DNA of 64,000 nt from contig NZ_ATAX01000016.1 of NCBI RefSeq assembly GCF_000571935.1, positions 1-64,000 on the forward strand, read 5' to 3'. Of this stretch, positions 49,293-58,578 are shown in pieces. Every line of letters begins with the position of its first letter. Positions within the stretch are counted from its first letter, which is position 1. The translations under genes and the position numbers were made by a program. The stretch comes from Ruminococcus flavefaciens 007c. GTDB lineage: Bacteria > Bacillota > Clostridia > Oscillospirales > Ruminococcaceae. The notes under the pieces were generated by a model. It saw nothing but the letters and a program-made list of their open reading frames with translations. It made no database searches and was not told where the DNA came from.

Positions 49293-51602
49293 ATGAAAAG
49301 AATCATTCTTAATCTTGCGCCGTACAAGTTTATCGTGCTCATTATACTTCTGCTGCTGGGAGTACAGGCATACTGTGACCTCTCACTGCCGCAGTACACA
49401 TCGGATATGATAGACACGGGCATACAGAATCACGGCATCGAATATGCCCTGCCGGAAAAGCTCACGGCAGAGGATATGCTCTATTCTTCGCTTTATATGA
49501 CAGAAGCCGAAAAGGAAGAATGGTCAGTCTGTTATTCACAGGAAAGCGGCTGCTATAAAAGGACTGCGGATAAGAAGGAGCTTGAAGAGCTCAGCGAAAG
49601 ATTCCTTGTGCCGCTGACAATGTCCTATCAGTCGGGAAATATGAGCGAGGAAGCCTTCAGGGCTGCCTTAAAGAAATCCATGGGAGCTTCCGGCAGCGAT
49701 ACGGATATTGACAGCATCCCATTAAAGGATCTGGAAGCTATGCTGGGTGCCGATCTGAATATAAGGGAAGCAAAGAACGAAAAAGGCATTATGACCACAT
49801 ACGTGGATATGCGCCCTGTTATGCTCGGTCTTGTACAGAACGGCAGCCTTGACAGCGATAAGATCGCCGCCATGAGAAGCGATATGGATAAGACCATATC
49901 TGCCGTGGGAAGCCATACCATGCGTTCAATGGGAATTGCCTACGCCATCGCAGCAGACAAGGCAGCAGGTGTGGACGTTGACTCGCTTCAGAAGAGCTAC
50001 CTCTGGAAACAGGGATTGAAAATGTTCCTGATGTCGCTGCTGATGCTGGCAGCTTCCATATGCGCAGGCTACTTTGCAGCCCGTACAGGCGCAGGCATTG
50101 GCCGTGACCTGAGAGAAAAAATCTTCCGCAAGGTCATCGGCTACTCAAATACGGAGATAGACAAGTTCTCAACTGCCTCTCTTATAACAAGAAGCACCAA
50201 CGACGTACAGCAGATACAGCTCGTGACTGCCCTCCTTCTGAGGGTTCTGATGTACGCTCCGATACTCGGTATCGGAAGCGTTATAAAGGTACTGAACACA
50301 GGTGCGCACATGGGCTGGATAATCATAGCCGCTGTTGCTGTGATACTAATGCTGATACTCTTACTCATGGTGATAGCAATGCCCAAATTCAAGGCAATGC
50401 AGAAGCTTGTGGACGGCCTCAACCTCATATCCCGTGAGATACTCACGGGTCTCAGCGTTATCCGCGCTTTCGGAAGAGAAAAGGAGGAGGAAAAACGCTT
50501 TGACGAAGCCAATACCTCTCTTATGCGCACCCAGCTCTTCACAAACAGAGTAATGACATTCATGCTCCCATGTATGATGCTCATAATGTACGGAGTTACC
50601 CTTACTATCGTATGGGTATCCGCTCACAGGATAGACACAGGCGAATTACAGGTAGGTGCCATGACCGCTTTCATAACCTACGCGATACAGATAGTAATGT
50701 CCTTCCTTATGCTTACGGTCATGTCGGTAATGCTCCCCCGTGCAGGAGTCGCAGCAGACCGTATAGAAGAAGTGCTTAAAACCGATACATCAGTGACCGA
50801 GCCCGAGGCTCCAGAAAAGATAACCGCCTCAACAGGCACTGTATGCTTTGAGAATGTAAGCTTCAAATACCCAAATGCAGACGATTATGCCATTGAAAAC
50901 ATCAGCTTCACCGCTGAAGCAGGCATGACCACCGCTGTCATAGGAAGCACAGGCTGCGGAAAATCCACACTTATCAATCTTATACCGAGATTTTACGACG
51001 TTACAGAGGGAAAGATCACCGTTGACGGTGTTGACGTCCGCAGTCTGAGCAAATCAGACCTCAGAAGCAGGATAGGTCTTGTACCTCAGAAGGGAGTGCT
51101 CTTCTCGGGCACCATAGCTTCAAACCTTAGATTCGGAAAGCCCGGTGCCACAGATGAGGAGCTCCGCAAGGCTGCGGAAATAGCTCAGGCTATGGAATTC
51201 ATTGCTGCTGACGAAAATGGCTTTGAAAGGAGCATATCCCAGGGCGGAAGCAACGTTTCCGGCGGTCAGAAGCAGCGTCTGGCCATTGCAAGAGCCATTG
51301 CAAAGCAGCCCGAGATCTATATATTCGACGACAGCTTCTCAGCTCTGGACATGAAGACCGATGCTGCACTGAGAAAAGCCCTTGAGGCATATGTGAAAAA
51401 TGCCGCTGTGATTATAGTTGCACAGCGTATAAGCACTATAATGAACGCGGAACAGATACTCGTTCTCGATGACGGTAAGATCGTCGGCAGAGGCACTCAC
51501 AGAGAGCTCATGAAGAACTGCGAGACCTATAAACAGATCGCAGGCTCACAGCTTTCGGAGGAAGAGATAAGAAAGAGCCTGGGAGGTGACGGAAATGAGT
51601 GA
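49293..51602 (+). CDS. Heterodimeric ABC exporter subunit with degenerate ATP site
   Basis: Fused permease-ATPase of 769 residues. The first span (about 14-30) is followed by an inserted outer or loop region of about 200 residues, which is unusual. The remaining spans end near 480. The ATPase domain has Walker A G-S-T-G-C-G-K-S-T, a canonical signature V-S-G-G-Q, but the Walker B is I-F-D-D (Asp in the place of the catalytic Glu) and the switch His is replaced by Gln (V-A-Q-R). These are the marks of the non-catalytic half of heterodimeric exporters such as BmrC and TM287. The partner is the next gene. It has its own promoter and AAGGAGG site. The substrate is probably a drug or lipid-like compound, by family. 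Confidence 0.93.
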   Translation: MKRIILNLAPYKFIVLIILLLLGVQAYCDLSLPQYTSDMIDTGIQNHGIEYALPEKLTAEDMLYSSLYMTEAEKEEWSVCYSQESGCYKRTADKKELEELSERFLVPLTMSYQSGNMSEEAFRAALKKSMGASGSDTDIDSIPLKDLEAMLGADLNIREAKNEKGIMTTYVDMRPVMLGLVQNGSLDSDKIAAMRSDMDKTISAVGSHTMRSMGIAYAIAADKAAGVDVDSLQKSYLWKQGLKMFLMSLLMLAASICAGYFAARTGAGIGRDLREKIFRKVIGYSNTEIDKFSTASLITRSTNDVQQIQLVTALLLRVLMYAPILGIGSVIKVLNTGAHMGWIIIAAVAVILMLILLLMVIAMPKFKAMQKLVDGLNLISREILTGLSVIRAFGREKEEEKRFDEANTSLMRTQLFTNRVMTFMLPCMMLIMYGVTLTIVWVSAHRIDTGELQVGAMTAFITYAIQIVMSFLMLTVMSVMLPRAGVAADRIEEVLKTDTSVTEPEAPEKITASTGTVCFENVSFKYPNADDYAIENISFTAEAGMTTAVIGSTGCGKSTLINLIPRFYDVTEGKITVDGVDVRSLSKSDLRSRIGLVPQKGVLFSGTIASNLRFGKPGATDEELRKAAEIAQAMEFIAADENGFERSISQGGSNVSGGQKQRLAIARAIAKQPEIYIFDDSFSALDMKTDAALRKALEAYVKNAAVIIVAQRISTIMNAEQILVLDDGKIVGRGTHRELMKNCETYKQIAGSQLSEEEIRKSLGGDGNE

Positions 51603-53439
51603 AAACAGAAGCAGCGGTATGCCCGGACGCAGAGGACATATGGGCGGCGGAAGATTTGCCCCCGGTGAAAAGCCAAAGAACTTCAAGAGCTCCATAAAAA
51701 AGCTGGTAAAATACCTCGGTGCCTACAAGATTGCAATATTCATCGTTATGATTCTTGCTGCGGCAGCGACTTTGTTTTCGGTAGCAGGTCCGAAGATTAT
51801 GGCAAAGGCCACAAATGCCCTTTTTGACGGCCTTATGAGCAAGATAGCAGGAACAGGCGGCATTGATTTCAGCTATATCGGGAAAATACTCCTTTTCACT
51901 CTCGGACTTTATATATTCAGCTCCGCCGTAAGCTTTGCACAGGGCTGGATAATGACAGGAATCTCGCAGAAAATCTCCTACCGTCTGAGAAAGGATATAT
52001 CCGAAAAGATCGGCCGTATGCCTATGTCCTACTTTGAAAGCAGAACATACGGCGAAGTCCTCTCACGCATAACCAATGACGTGGATACACTGGGAACTAC
52101 CCTTAACCAGAGCATAACCCAGATAATCACATCCGTGGCAACTCTGGTGGGAACGCTTATTATGATGCTTTCCATCTCTCCGCTTATGACGCTGATCTCA
52201 CTGATCATTCTCCCCATATCCGCATTCCTGCTCTCGGCTGTAATAAAGAAGTCACAGAAGTACTTCCGCACTCAGCAGGAGTATCTCGGCCATATAAACG
52301 GAATTGTCGAGGAAACATACAGCGGTCACACTGTTGTTCAGGCTTACAACAAGGAACAGGAAACTGTCGATGAGTTCTGCTCAGTCAATAATGTACTCTA
52401 CAGCTCAGCTTGGAAGGCACAGTTCCTCTCGGGAATGATGATGCCCGTAATGCAGTTTGTCGGCAACATGGGCTATGCAGGAGTCGCTATCTCAGGCGGA
52501 CTGCTGGCTATAAAGGGCGTTATCGGCATCGGTGATATACAGGCATTCATACAATATGTAAAACAGTTCACACAGCCTATACAGCAGATCGCTCAGGTCA
52601 TAAACCAGGTACAGTCAATGGCAGCTGCCGCAGAAAGAGTTTTTGAATTCCTTGACGAGGAAGAGGAGGAGCAGTCACCTGCCGATGCTGTTATCCCGGA
52701 AAATGTCACAGGTGCAGTCCGCTTCGACCATATTTCCTTTGGTTATGATCCCGAAAAGATCATCATCGGTGATTTCAGCGCCGACGTAAAGGCAGGTCAG
52801 AAAATTGCTATCGTAGGGCCTACGGGTGCAGGCAAAACAACTATAGTCAAACTGCTGATGAGGTTCTATGATGTCAACAGCGGAACTATCAGCCTTGACG
52901 GCACGGATATCAGAAAGATACCCAGAGGCAGGCTCCGTGAGAATTTCGGTATGGTATTGCAGGACACATGGCTCTTCAACGGAACTATCATGGAAAATAT
53001 CCGCTACGGTAGGCTTGATGCTACCGATGAGGAGGTCATAGCTGCCGCCAAAGCAGCCCATGCCCATCATTTTATAAAGTCACTGCCAAACGGCTACAAT
53101 ATGGTGCTAAACGAGGACGCAAGCAATGTATCCCAGGGACAGAAGCAGCTCCTTACAATTGCAAGAGCCATACTCTCGGATTCAAAGGTCATGATCCTCG
53201 ATGAAGCTACCTCCTCTGTGGATACAAGAACCGAGCTCCTCATACAGAGCGCTATGGACAGACTTATGAGCGGAAGGACCAGCTTCATTATCGCGCACAG
53301 GCTGTCAACTATAAAGAATGCGGATATCATCCTTGTTATGAAGGACGGAGATATTATCGAGCAGGGCAGCCACGATGACCTCATTGACAAAAACGGCTTC
53401 TACGCTCAGCTTTATAATTCACAGTTTGAAAGTGCATAA
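51595..53439 (+). CDS. Heterodimeric ABC exporter subunit with catalytic ATP site
   Basis: Fused permease-ATPase of 614 residues, partner of the preceding gene. A Gly/Arg-rich N-terminal tail (about 1-30, R-G-H-M-G-G-G-R-F) precedes six spans. The ATPase domain has Walker A G-P-T-G-A-G-K-T-T, signature V-S-Q-G-Q-K-Q (Gln in place of Gly), Walker B M-I-L-D-E-A-T-S-S-V-D with catalytic Glu, and switch His in I-A-H-R-L-S. The degenerate signature here and the degenerate Walker B in the partner complement each other. ATG 51595 follows GGAGG at 8 bases and overlaps the first gene by 8 bases. Together they form an inward-open exporter. Confidence 0.94.
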   Translation: MSENRSSGMPGRRGHMGGGRFAPGEKPKNFKSSIKKLVKYLGAYKIAIFIVMILAAAATLFSVAGPKIMAKATNALFDGLMSKIAGTGGIDFSYIGKILLFTLGLYIFSSAVSFAQGWIMTGISQKISYRLRKDISEKIGRMPMSYFESRTYGEVLSRITNDVDTLGTTLNQSITQIITSVATLVGTLIMMLSISPLMTLISLIILPISAFLLSAVIKKSQKYFRTQQEYLGHINGIVEETYSGHTVVQAYNKEQETVDEFCSVNNVLYSSAWKAQFLSGMMMPVMQFVGNMGYAGVAISGGLLAIKGVIGIGDIQAFIQYVKQFTQPIQQIAQVINQVQSMAAAAERVFEFLDEEEEEQSPADAVIPENVTGAVRFDHISFGYDPEKIIIGDFSADVKAGQKIAIVGPTGAGKTTIVKLLMRFYDVNSGTISLDGTDIRKIPRGRLRENFGMVLQDTWLFNGTIMENIRYGRLDATDEEVIAAAKAAHAHHFIKSLPNGYNMVLNEDASNVSQGQKQLLTIARAILSDSKVMILDEATSSVDTRTELLIQSAMDRLMSGRTSFIIAHRLSTIKNADIILVMKDGDIIEQGSHDDLIDKNGFYAQLYNSQFESA

Positions 53440-53579
53440 GCTTCATGTCTTTCTGTAAGTGATACAAAAAGCGGCAAATTTCAACTGAAAACCATTGAAT
53501 TTCAAAAAATAATATTTCACTTTCTGCGTTATGCACAAAGACAACTTCATCGTTTTGTGCAATACATCAGAATATAAAT

Positions 53580-53621
53580 AGCCCGAAGTCAGTTGAAATA
53601 CTGCTCCGGGCTCTGTTTTTT
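53580..53621. terminator. Terminator of the ABC exporter genes
   Basis: Stem AGCCCG/CGGGCT with a large loop and T run TTTTTT on the plus strand. It lies 140 bases after the exporter gene and directly after the candidate small RNA on the other strand. The rest of 53440-53579 shows no gene. Confidence 0.6.
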
Positions 53622-53635
53622 ATATGAAATATAGC

Positions 53636-53772
53636 AAAAAAGGACTAAAGCTGTACTCTCCCATGAATACAGCTTCTCTGATCTGTCCTTTACAAAGAAA
53701 TTGCCGCAGTGCGGTTATTGTGCAGATACCACACCCCGGTCATCGCTCAAATAATCAACCCAATTATTCTCG
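53636..53772 (-). ncRNA. Candidate small RNA gene with consensus promoter and terminator
   Basis: A minus-strand unit of about 137 bases between two convergent protein genes. Its promoter is a full consensus (53780-53808). The body has a stem GTGTGGT (53728-53734) paired with ACCGCAC (53709-53715). It ends in a long terminator hairpin: AAAGGAC (53685-53691) pairs with GTCCTTT (53639-53645), AGCTGTA (53668-53674) with TACAGCT (53649-53655), followed by a T run. No open frame with a ribosome site exists in it. It does not match 6S, SRP, tmRNA, RNase P or a T-box as I know them. It may be a trans-acting regulator of unknown family. Confidence 0.6.
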
Positions 53773-53779
53773 CATATAT

Positions 53780-53808
53780 ATTATAACATTTATATCTATT
53801 CTTGTCAA
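53780..53808 (-). promoter_or_regulatory. Consensus promoter of the candidate small RNA
   Basis: Minus-strand TTGACA (53803-53808), exactly 17 bases, TATAAT (53780-53785). There is no protein start downstream, which points to an RNA gene. Confidence 0.85.
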
Positions 53809-53812
53809 TAGA

Positions 53813-53858
53813 AGCCCTGCTGTTTGTATGTTTTCAACAAATAGCAGGGCTCTTTTCT
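53813..53858. terminator. Terminator after the K+ channel gene
   Basis: Stem AGCCCTGCT/AGCAGGGCT with an inner TTTGT/ACAAA pair. The T run is stronger on the plus strand than on the minus strand. It lies 14 bases after the channel stop and borders the small RNA promoter. Confidence 0.6.
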
Positions 53859-53871
53859 GTATATCGGGAAC

Positions 53872-54852
53872 TCAGCTCTTTACAAGCTTTTCTGTCCTGA
53901 TTATGAGTATATCATTGGTCTTTATAGTCACATCTTCTATGGGGACTATGGTCAGGCCGTTTCTGAGTATGACAAGTATCTGTATGCAGTACTTCTCGGA
54001 CACCTCGCGCACGGTCTTTGACCTGAAGTCACTGTTCTTGTCCACAAGCACCTCGCCCACCTCGTTTATGTCGCTTATGCGCATATCCGAATGCTGATTC
54101 TTTGTGTACTGTTCAACAAATCCTGCACTGATGATACCTGTCGGTATGGCAACGACTCCCACACCGAGAAAGGCTATACATATCGCCATGAGCTTTCCGA
54201 TGACCGTTATGGGGTATATATCACCGTAGCCTACGGTGAGCAGAGTGGAAACGCTCCACCATATTCCCGAAAAAGCATTTCTGAAGGCCTCGGGCTGTGC
54301 GTCGTGCTCTGCACTGTATATGCCCAATGAGGACGCAAGCATGAGCACTATTATTATGAAGACCGAGGATATTATCTGATTGCACTTCTCCACAAGTACC
54401 GTGGTGATTATGTGGAAGGAGTCATAATGGGCATTGACACGGAACAAATGAAGTATCCTGACCACCCTGAGCATCCTGAATACGATAAAGCCTGACAAAA
54501 AGAAGAAAGGGAGTATAGTCAGAAGATCAACGATCCCGTCAAAGGATAACAGGAACCGCCCTCTTGCCGCCAGCGGCTTTTTATCGGGATAGAGCAGATC
54601 CGCCGTCCATATGCGGAGTATATACTCCACACAGAATACGATAACAGTCATTCCCTCTATTATCCTGAATACTCCTTTAAGGCTGCTGAGCTCATCAAAG
54701 GTATCAAGAAAAACCGTGAGTATATTCAGTATTATGACCGTTACGATGAACCAGTCAAAGCTCCTGCTTATAAGATCATCCTTGTTGCCTATCTGGATAA
54801 TGTCAAATATGCGTCGTCTGGATGATTTTTTCTTTATATCACTCAATTCCAC
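53872..54852 (-). CDS. Voltage-gated-like potassium channel
   Basis: Membrane protein of 326 residues with six spans (S1-S6, about 28-245). A pore loop with the selectivity filter T-V-G-Y-G-D (about 208-213) lies between S5 and S6, and S4 has the charged pattern R-M-L-R-V-V-R-I-L-H-L-F-R. The C-terminal part (about 255-326) resembles a TrkA-C/RCK-type ligand domain (I-L-V-I-L-R-N-G-L-T-I-V-P). The start is GTG 54852 after AGGGAG, overlapping the dGTPase gene by 14 bases; TTG 54846 is an alternative. It is the last of five overlapping minus-strand genes. It probably sets membrane potential or K+ balance. Confidence 0.92.
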   Translation of the reverse strand: MELSDIKKKSSRRRIFDIIQIGNKDDLISRSFDWFIVTVIILNILTVFLDTFDELSSLKGVFRIIEGMTVIVFCVEYILRIWTADLLYPDKKPLAARGRFLLSFDGIVDLLTILPFFFLSGFIVFRMLRVVRILHLFRVNAHYDSFHIITTVLVEKCNQIISSVFIIIVLMLASSLGIYSAEHDAQPEAFRNAFSGIWWSVSTLLTVGYGDIYPITVIGKLMAICIAFLGVGVVAIPTGIISAGFVEQYTKNQHSDMRISDINEVGEVLVDKNSDFRSKTVREVSEKYCIQILVILRNGLTIVPIEDVTIKTNDILIIRTEKLVKS

Positions 54853-56260
54853 TCAGCTCCCTGTATAGTTTCTGTGCATATCCGTCGGTCATGCCGCATA
54901 CATAATCCGTTACAAGCATGAGCCTCAGATAAAGCTTCTCTTCCTCGCTCTTTCCCTCTGCTGCAAACTTGTATGCACGTATATAGTTCTCGGAAACAAG
55001 TCTCATTATGCGCTGTTCAATGGCAGATCCGCTGTACTCGGTATCGTATACCAGAGCTGCACGGGTAAGCTTATTCAGCAGGAATTCGTATATCTCTCCT
55101 GCCGCTATTTCGAGCTTGTATATCTCCTTTGACCTGAATACATAATTGTATGCTATCTCTCCCAGCACTCCTGCAAGAACATTGCCGCGGGAGACCGCAA
55201 GCAGCTCCCTGGGGAAAGTGCCGGCCATTATGGCATCGTAATTGTCTGTAAATCCGAAAGCCGCACATCTGAGCAGAACCCCCTGAACATATATTATCCA
55301 GCGCTGTACTGCGTTCTGCTCGGGTGAAGAAATGCCTTTTTCCAGTGCATTGGCGTAATACTCCTCAAGCTTTGCGGCTGCCTTGCTGTACTCTTCAAGC
55401 TCGCCCTTATCCGCACACTTGTCCGTATTTTTCTTCAGCTCTGCAAGCAGCTGCGGAAGAGTGATAAAGCCCTTCTTTACAGCGTCCTCAATATCGGCGG
55501 TCTTATAGGCTATATCATCAGCGGCTTCAAGTATGAAGGCAAGAGGATGACGGCAGTCAACGGCTCCTGTATTCTCCGTGATGTCTTTGTATATCTCCGT
55601 GTCGGCATAATAATACCCCATTTTCTTGTCCTTGATGTTGCCGCTGTGCTTGTTTATTCCTGTGGAGGGCACGGGATACTTTATGATTGTATTTAAAAGG
55701 GTATATGTAAGATTCATGCCGTTCTCGTCCACAAGGAAGTGAAGCTTTGTGAGCAGCCTCAGCGCCTGTGCGTTGCCCTCAAAGTTATAGAGATCATTCA
55801 GCATCTGATCGGACAGCATATCTTCAATCCTCTTTCCGCCCAGTTCCAGCTGTGGAATGTTTCGTCTGAACCAGTCGCGTATATAATCCTCGCCGAAATG
55901 TCCGAAGGGGGGATTTCCTATATCGTGCACCAGCCCCGCACATTCGAGTACACTGCATATCTTCTCAATATCCTGCCATGAAAGCTCTTCGTCCTTTTTA
56001 TATCTGACCAGACTGCGGAATATCATCTGTCCCAGGGATTTGGCAAATGATGAGACCTCAAGTGAATGGGTAAGGCGTGTCCTTACGAAATCGCCCCTGT
56101 CAAGCGGAAAGACCTGTGTCTTGTCCTGAAGGCGGCGGAATGAGGCACTGCCGATTATTCTGTGATAATCCCTCTGGAACTCATTTCTCGGATCCGTACT
56201 TACCGAAGTAGTGGAAAAACCTCTTCTTCTCTTTTCACATAATAATGTTTTCCAGTTCAT
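54839..56260 (-). CDS. dgt: dGTP triphosphohydrolase (HD domain)
   Basis: Cytosolic phosphohydrolase of 473 residues that splits dGTP to deoxyguanosine and triphosphate, by family. The HD metal motif is seen as R-T-R-L-T-H-S-L-E (His of the first helix) and G-L-V-H-D-I-G-N-P-P-F-G-H-F-G-E, followed later by A-D-D-I-A-Y-K-T-A-D. The start F-S-T-T-S-V-S-T-D-P-R-N-E-F-Q-R-D is typical of the Dgt type. The HD residues are complete. ATG 56260 follows GGAG; the sfsA stop is 2 bases upstream. Related HD enzymes can limit phage by draining dNTPs, but this one is by sequence a housekeeping type. Confidence 0.94.
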   Translation of the reverse strand: MNWKTLLCEKRRRGFSTTSVSTDPRNEFQRDYHRIIGSASFRRLQDKTQVFPLDRGDFVRTRLTHSLEVSSFAKSLGQMIFRSLVRYKKDEELSWQDIEKICSVLECAGLVHDIGNPPFGHFGEDYIRDWFRRNIPQLELGGKRIEDMLSDQMLNDLYNFEGNAQALRLLTKLHFLVDENGMNLTYTLLNTIIKYPVPSTGINKHSGNIKDKKMGYYYADTEIYKDITENTGAVDCRHPLAFILEAADDIAYKTADIEDAVKKGFITLPQLLAELKKNTDKCADKGELEEYSKAAAKLEEYYANALEKGISSPEQNAVQRWIIYVQGVLLRCAAFGFTDNYDAIMAGTFPRELLAVSRGNVLAGVLGEIAYNYVFRSKEIYKLEIAAGEIYEFLLNKLTRAALVYDTEYSGSAIEQRIMRLVSENYIRAYKFAAEGKSEEEKLYLRLMLVTDYVCGMTDGYAQKLYRELSGIE

Positions 56261-56261
56261 A

Positions 56262-56963
56262 TCAATACTCCGTTCTGATCTTTATAGGTTTATCTATGGT
56301 CATACTGTCAGGCGTTACGTTGCAGTCATAAGCAAGAAGCTTTACTCCCGCCCTCTCCGCCTCTCTCAGTGCGTCACCGAAGGCACGGTGCGTAATATCA
56401 TTTGGACGGAACTCTGTTATCTCCTTCATCTGTATCACAAAGAGAAGATAAGCTCCGAAGCCCTGACTGTGTGCCCTTATGAGCTCGCGGATATGCTTGA
56501 CTCCGCGTTCTGTGGGGGCATCAGGAAATGAAGCTATACCATTGTTTTCAAGGGTAACGCCCTTTACCTCGAGATAGGAGATGCTGCCATTATCCTCAAT
56601 GCGGAAATCAAACCGCGAATCTCCGAATACGCTCTCACGGCGTATATCGGCCTGCCTGCCGAACAGCTCTCCCCTGCGCAGCCACTCCTCTGCCGCATGA
56701 TTCGGTATCTGCGAATCCATATTTATAAGAAGCGGAGAAGCTCCCTGACGATGCTTCTCAGCAGCCACAAGATCATATCTCGTTTTGCGCATGGGCTTAT
56801 CAGAGCCTTCAAGATAGACCGTACAGCCCTCTGTAAGTATCTCCCTGCAGCGTCCCGTATTCTTCACATGGACAGTTTCCACAGCACCGTCAAGAAGAAC
56901 CCGGGCTATGAACCTGTTGGGTCTGCTGATAAACTCAGCCTTCCTTATATGATGATACTTCAT
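56262..56963 (-). CDS. sfsA: SfsA family protein
   Basis: Protein of 233 residues matching the SfsA family (sugar fermentation stimulation protein, with a nuclease-like fold). Motifs are F-I-A-R-V, H-V-K-N-T-G-R-C, and the nuclease-type core S-R-F-D-F-R-I and Y-L-E-V-K-G-V-T-L (Asp and Glu-x-Lys), then F-P-D-A-P-T-E-R-G-x-K-H. In E. coli the protein was linked to maltose genes and DNA binding, but the biochemical role is unclear. It overlaps the preceding GT-C gene by 29 bases, so it is co-translated in the operon. Confidence 0.94.
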   Translation of the reverse strand: MKYHHIRKAEFISRPNRFIARVLLDGAVETVHVKNTGRCREILTEGCTVYLEGSDKPMRKTRYDLVAAEKHRQGASPLLINMDSQIPNHAAEEWLRRGELFGRQADIRRESVFGDSRFDFRIEDNGSISYLEVKGVTLENNGIASFPDAPTERGVKHIRELIRAHSQGFGAYLLFVIQMKEITEFRPNDITHRAFGDALREAERAGVKLLAYDCNVTPDSMTIDKPIKIRTEY

Positions 56964-58578
56964 ATTCTTTTCCGAATAACTCCTTGTATTTTTCGCGGGT
57001 ACACATTATATAAAGATTTTTTTCGTCAAGTTTGTCCTTGAAGGGACGATAGGCTGTACCCGAAAAGGCTTCCGCAATATAGCTGCCCTCAAATCCCAGC
57101 TTCTCTCTGAGTACGGCTGTCTGAACGGGAGCTGTGCACACAAAGAGATCAGGCGGACCGAAGCTGCGGAAATACTCGATATCCTTCTCCATTTCCTCAT
57201 CATCGGCAAGGATATGCGTTACATATGCGACATTGCCTTCCATATTGTAGTATATATTGCTGCCGAAATAGGCGTTCAGAGTAACAGGTACATCGGGATA
57301 GATGTTTGTGTCATCACTTGCCCATACTATCATTACCTTCATATTCTCCGCGTTATGCTCCCCGAGCCATGCGGCTGCGGCAGGAGCATTGTCGTAGGGC
57401 TTCATTATGTCGCTGGCATAGCTGTAAACGTCCCAGTAAACATTCATGAGCACGCATATCCCCACAGGACCGTACACGCAGAGCTTTGCAAGCTTGTCTG
57501 ATATTCCCGCTTTCTTTATGACCGATATGAACTCCTCTGCCTTCACAGGACTCTTTTCAGTGGCTGTCCACATGACGAATATCACGTACATCAGGAACAT
57601 TCCGTAATGATGGGGATATGCGTATATGCTCATTACGACAGAAACACAGAGATAGGGTATTATCATCTCGGCAAGCATTTTACGCTTCCTGCACACTATG
57701 AATATGACGCTCCATATTATCAGTGAAACCGCGCCTGCTCCGATAAGCTCTACCACAGAGTTGAGCTCGTTCTGTATGCTCGTAGCGTCGGAGGAAAAAG
57801 AGGTAACGAATACCTCTGAGGGTATAAAGAATATACATAAAAGCAGTACTACGGGATAGCTGTAAGTCTTTTCAAGGTGCATTGCCATGGTGTCATGCTT
57901 CGGCGCTATATCCGCCAATATCACCGCAGCCGCTGCAAGGAGAACGATATATCCAGCAGAAAGCTTCCTGTTGGCAAATATGTCGGAAATACCCTTCTTT
58001 ATGTTCTTACGTGCAGCGATACCGCCGATTATGTCCGCAGCTGCTATTCCGCCTGCAAAGGCTATTCCGTAAGAATGGCAAAGACACAGAAAGATAAGCG
58101 CAAGTATATAAGGAAGGGGCTTCTCTTTCCTTTTATTATATGCCGCCGCACAGAGCAGACAGGCAAACATCAGCATAGCGTACGGTCTTGAAAGTACGCA
58201 GTAATGATAGACAATGAAAAAGCTCAGTGGCAGCAGCGCCTTTGTTATGCGGCTGAAGGGTGACTTCAGCTCAAGCATTATTATCATTGCCTCAAAAAAT
58301 ATGAACTGTACCGCCTTTATCGTCAGTTCATAGGGAGCTCCGAATACCGAAGCAAACTTTATGAGCATATGCCAGAGCGGCGGATGTCCCTCATAGTGGG
58401 GAATAAGGAATACAACGTCATGCCATGAGGCGTCACGTCCCACAAGGTAAGGCTGAGCCTCCTCATACCACGGTTCATGGAATACTGCTCCTATTATTGC
58501 TGTCAGTGTGAGTATCACCGTGACTGCAAGTCCGAATACAAATTCATTTTTCTTTTCAGATGTTTTTTTATTACTCAT
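56935..58578 (-). CDS. GT-C type membrane glycosyltransferase-like protein
   Basis: Membrane protein of 547 residues with about 10-12 spans. After the first span comes an outer loop with E-P-W-Y-E-E-A-Q-P-Y-L and Y-E-G-H-P-P-L-W-H, the acidic motif and H-P-P-L-W pattern of GT-C enzymes that use lipid-linked sugars (ArnT/PMT-like). The C-terminal 150 residues are a soluble outer domain (V-W-A-S-D-D-T-N-I-Y and so on). It should transfer a sugar from a polyprenyl carrier to a surface acceptor. The substrate is unknown. It overlaps the AraC-type gene by 4 bases and sfsA by 29. Confidence 0.82.
   Translation of the reverse strand: MSNKKTSEKKNEFVFGLAVTVILTLTAIIGAVFHEPWYEEAQPYLVGRDASWHDVVFLIPHYEGHPPLWHMLIKFASVFGAPYELTIKAVQFIFFEAMIIMLELKSPFSRITKALLPLSFFIVYHYCVLSRPYAMLMFACLLCAAAYNKRKEKPLPYILALIFLCLCHSYGIAFAGGIAAADIIGGIAARKNIKKGISDIFANRKLSAGYIVLLAAAAVILADIAPKHDTMAMHLEKTYSYPVVLLLCIFFIPSEVFVTSFSSDATSIQNELNSVVELIGAGAVSLIIWSVIFIVCRKRKMLAEMIIPYLCVSVVMSIYAYPHHYGMFLMYVIFVMWTATEKSPVKAEEFISVIKKAGISDKLAKLCVYGPVGICVLMNVYWDVYSYASDIMKPYDNAPAAAAWLGEHNAENMKVMIVWASDDTNIYPDVPVTLNAYFGSNIYYNMEGNVAYVTHILADDEEMEKDIEYFRSFGPPDLFVCTAPVQTAVLREKLGFEGSYIAEAFSGTAYRPFKDKLDEKNLYIMCTREKYKELFGKEYEVSSYKEG

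Noticed and set aside
53636..53772. 6S RNA, T-box or SRP RNA identity for the small RNA candidate
   Set aside because: The 5' and 3' ends do not pair as in 6S RNA. There is no T-box sequence or specifier, and no SRP tetraloop. It is therefore left unassigned.
53624..54097. Plus-strand open frame of 157 codons
   Set aside because: It lies mostly antisense to the K+ channel gene and across the small RNA terminator. It has no ribosome site and no protein-like pattern.
54839..56260. Phage defence dGTPase
   Set aside because: The gene is of the common Dgt type in a housekeeping-like operon, without defence neighbours.
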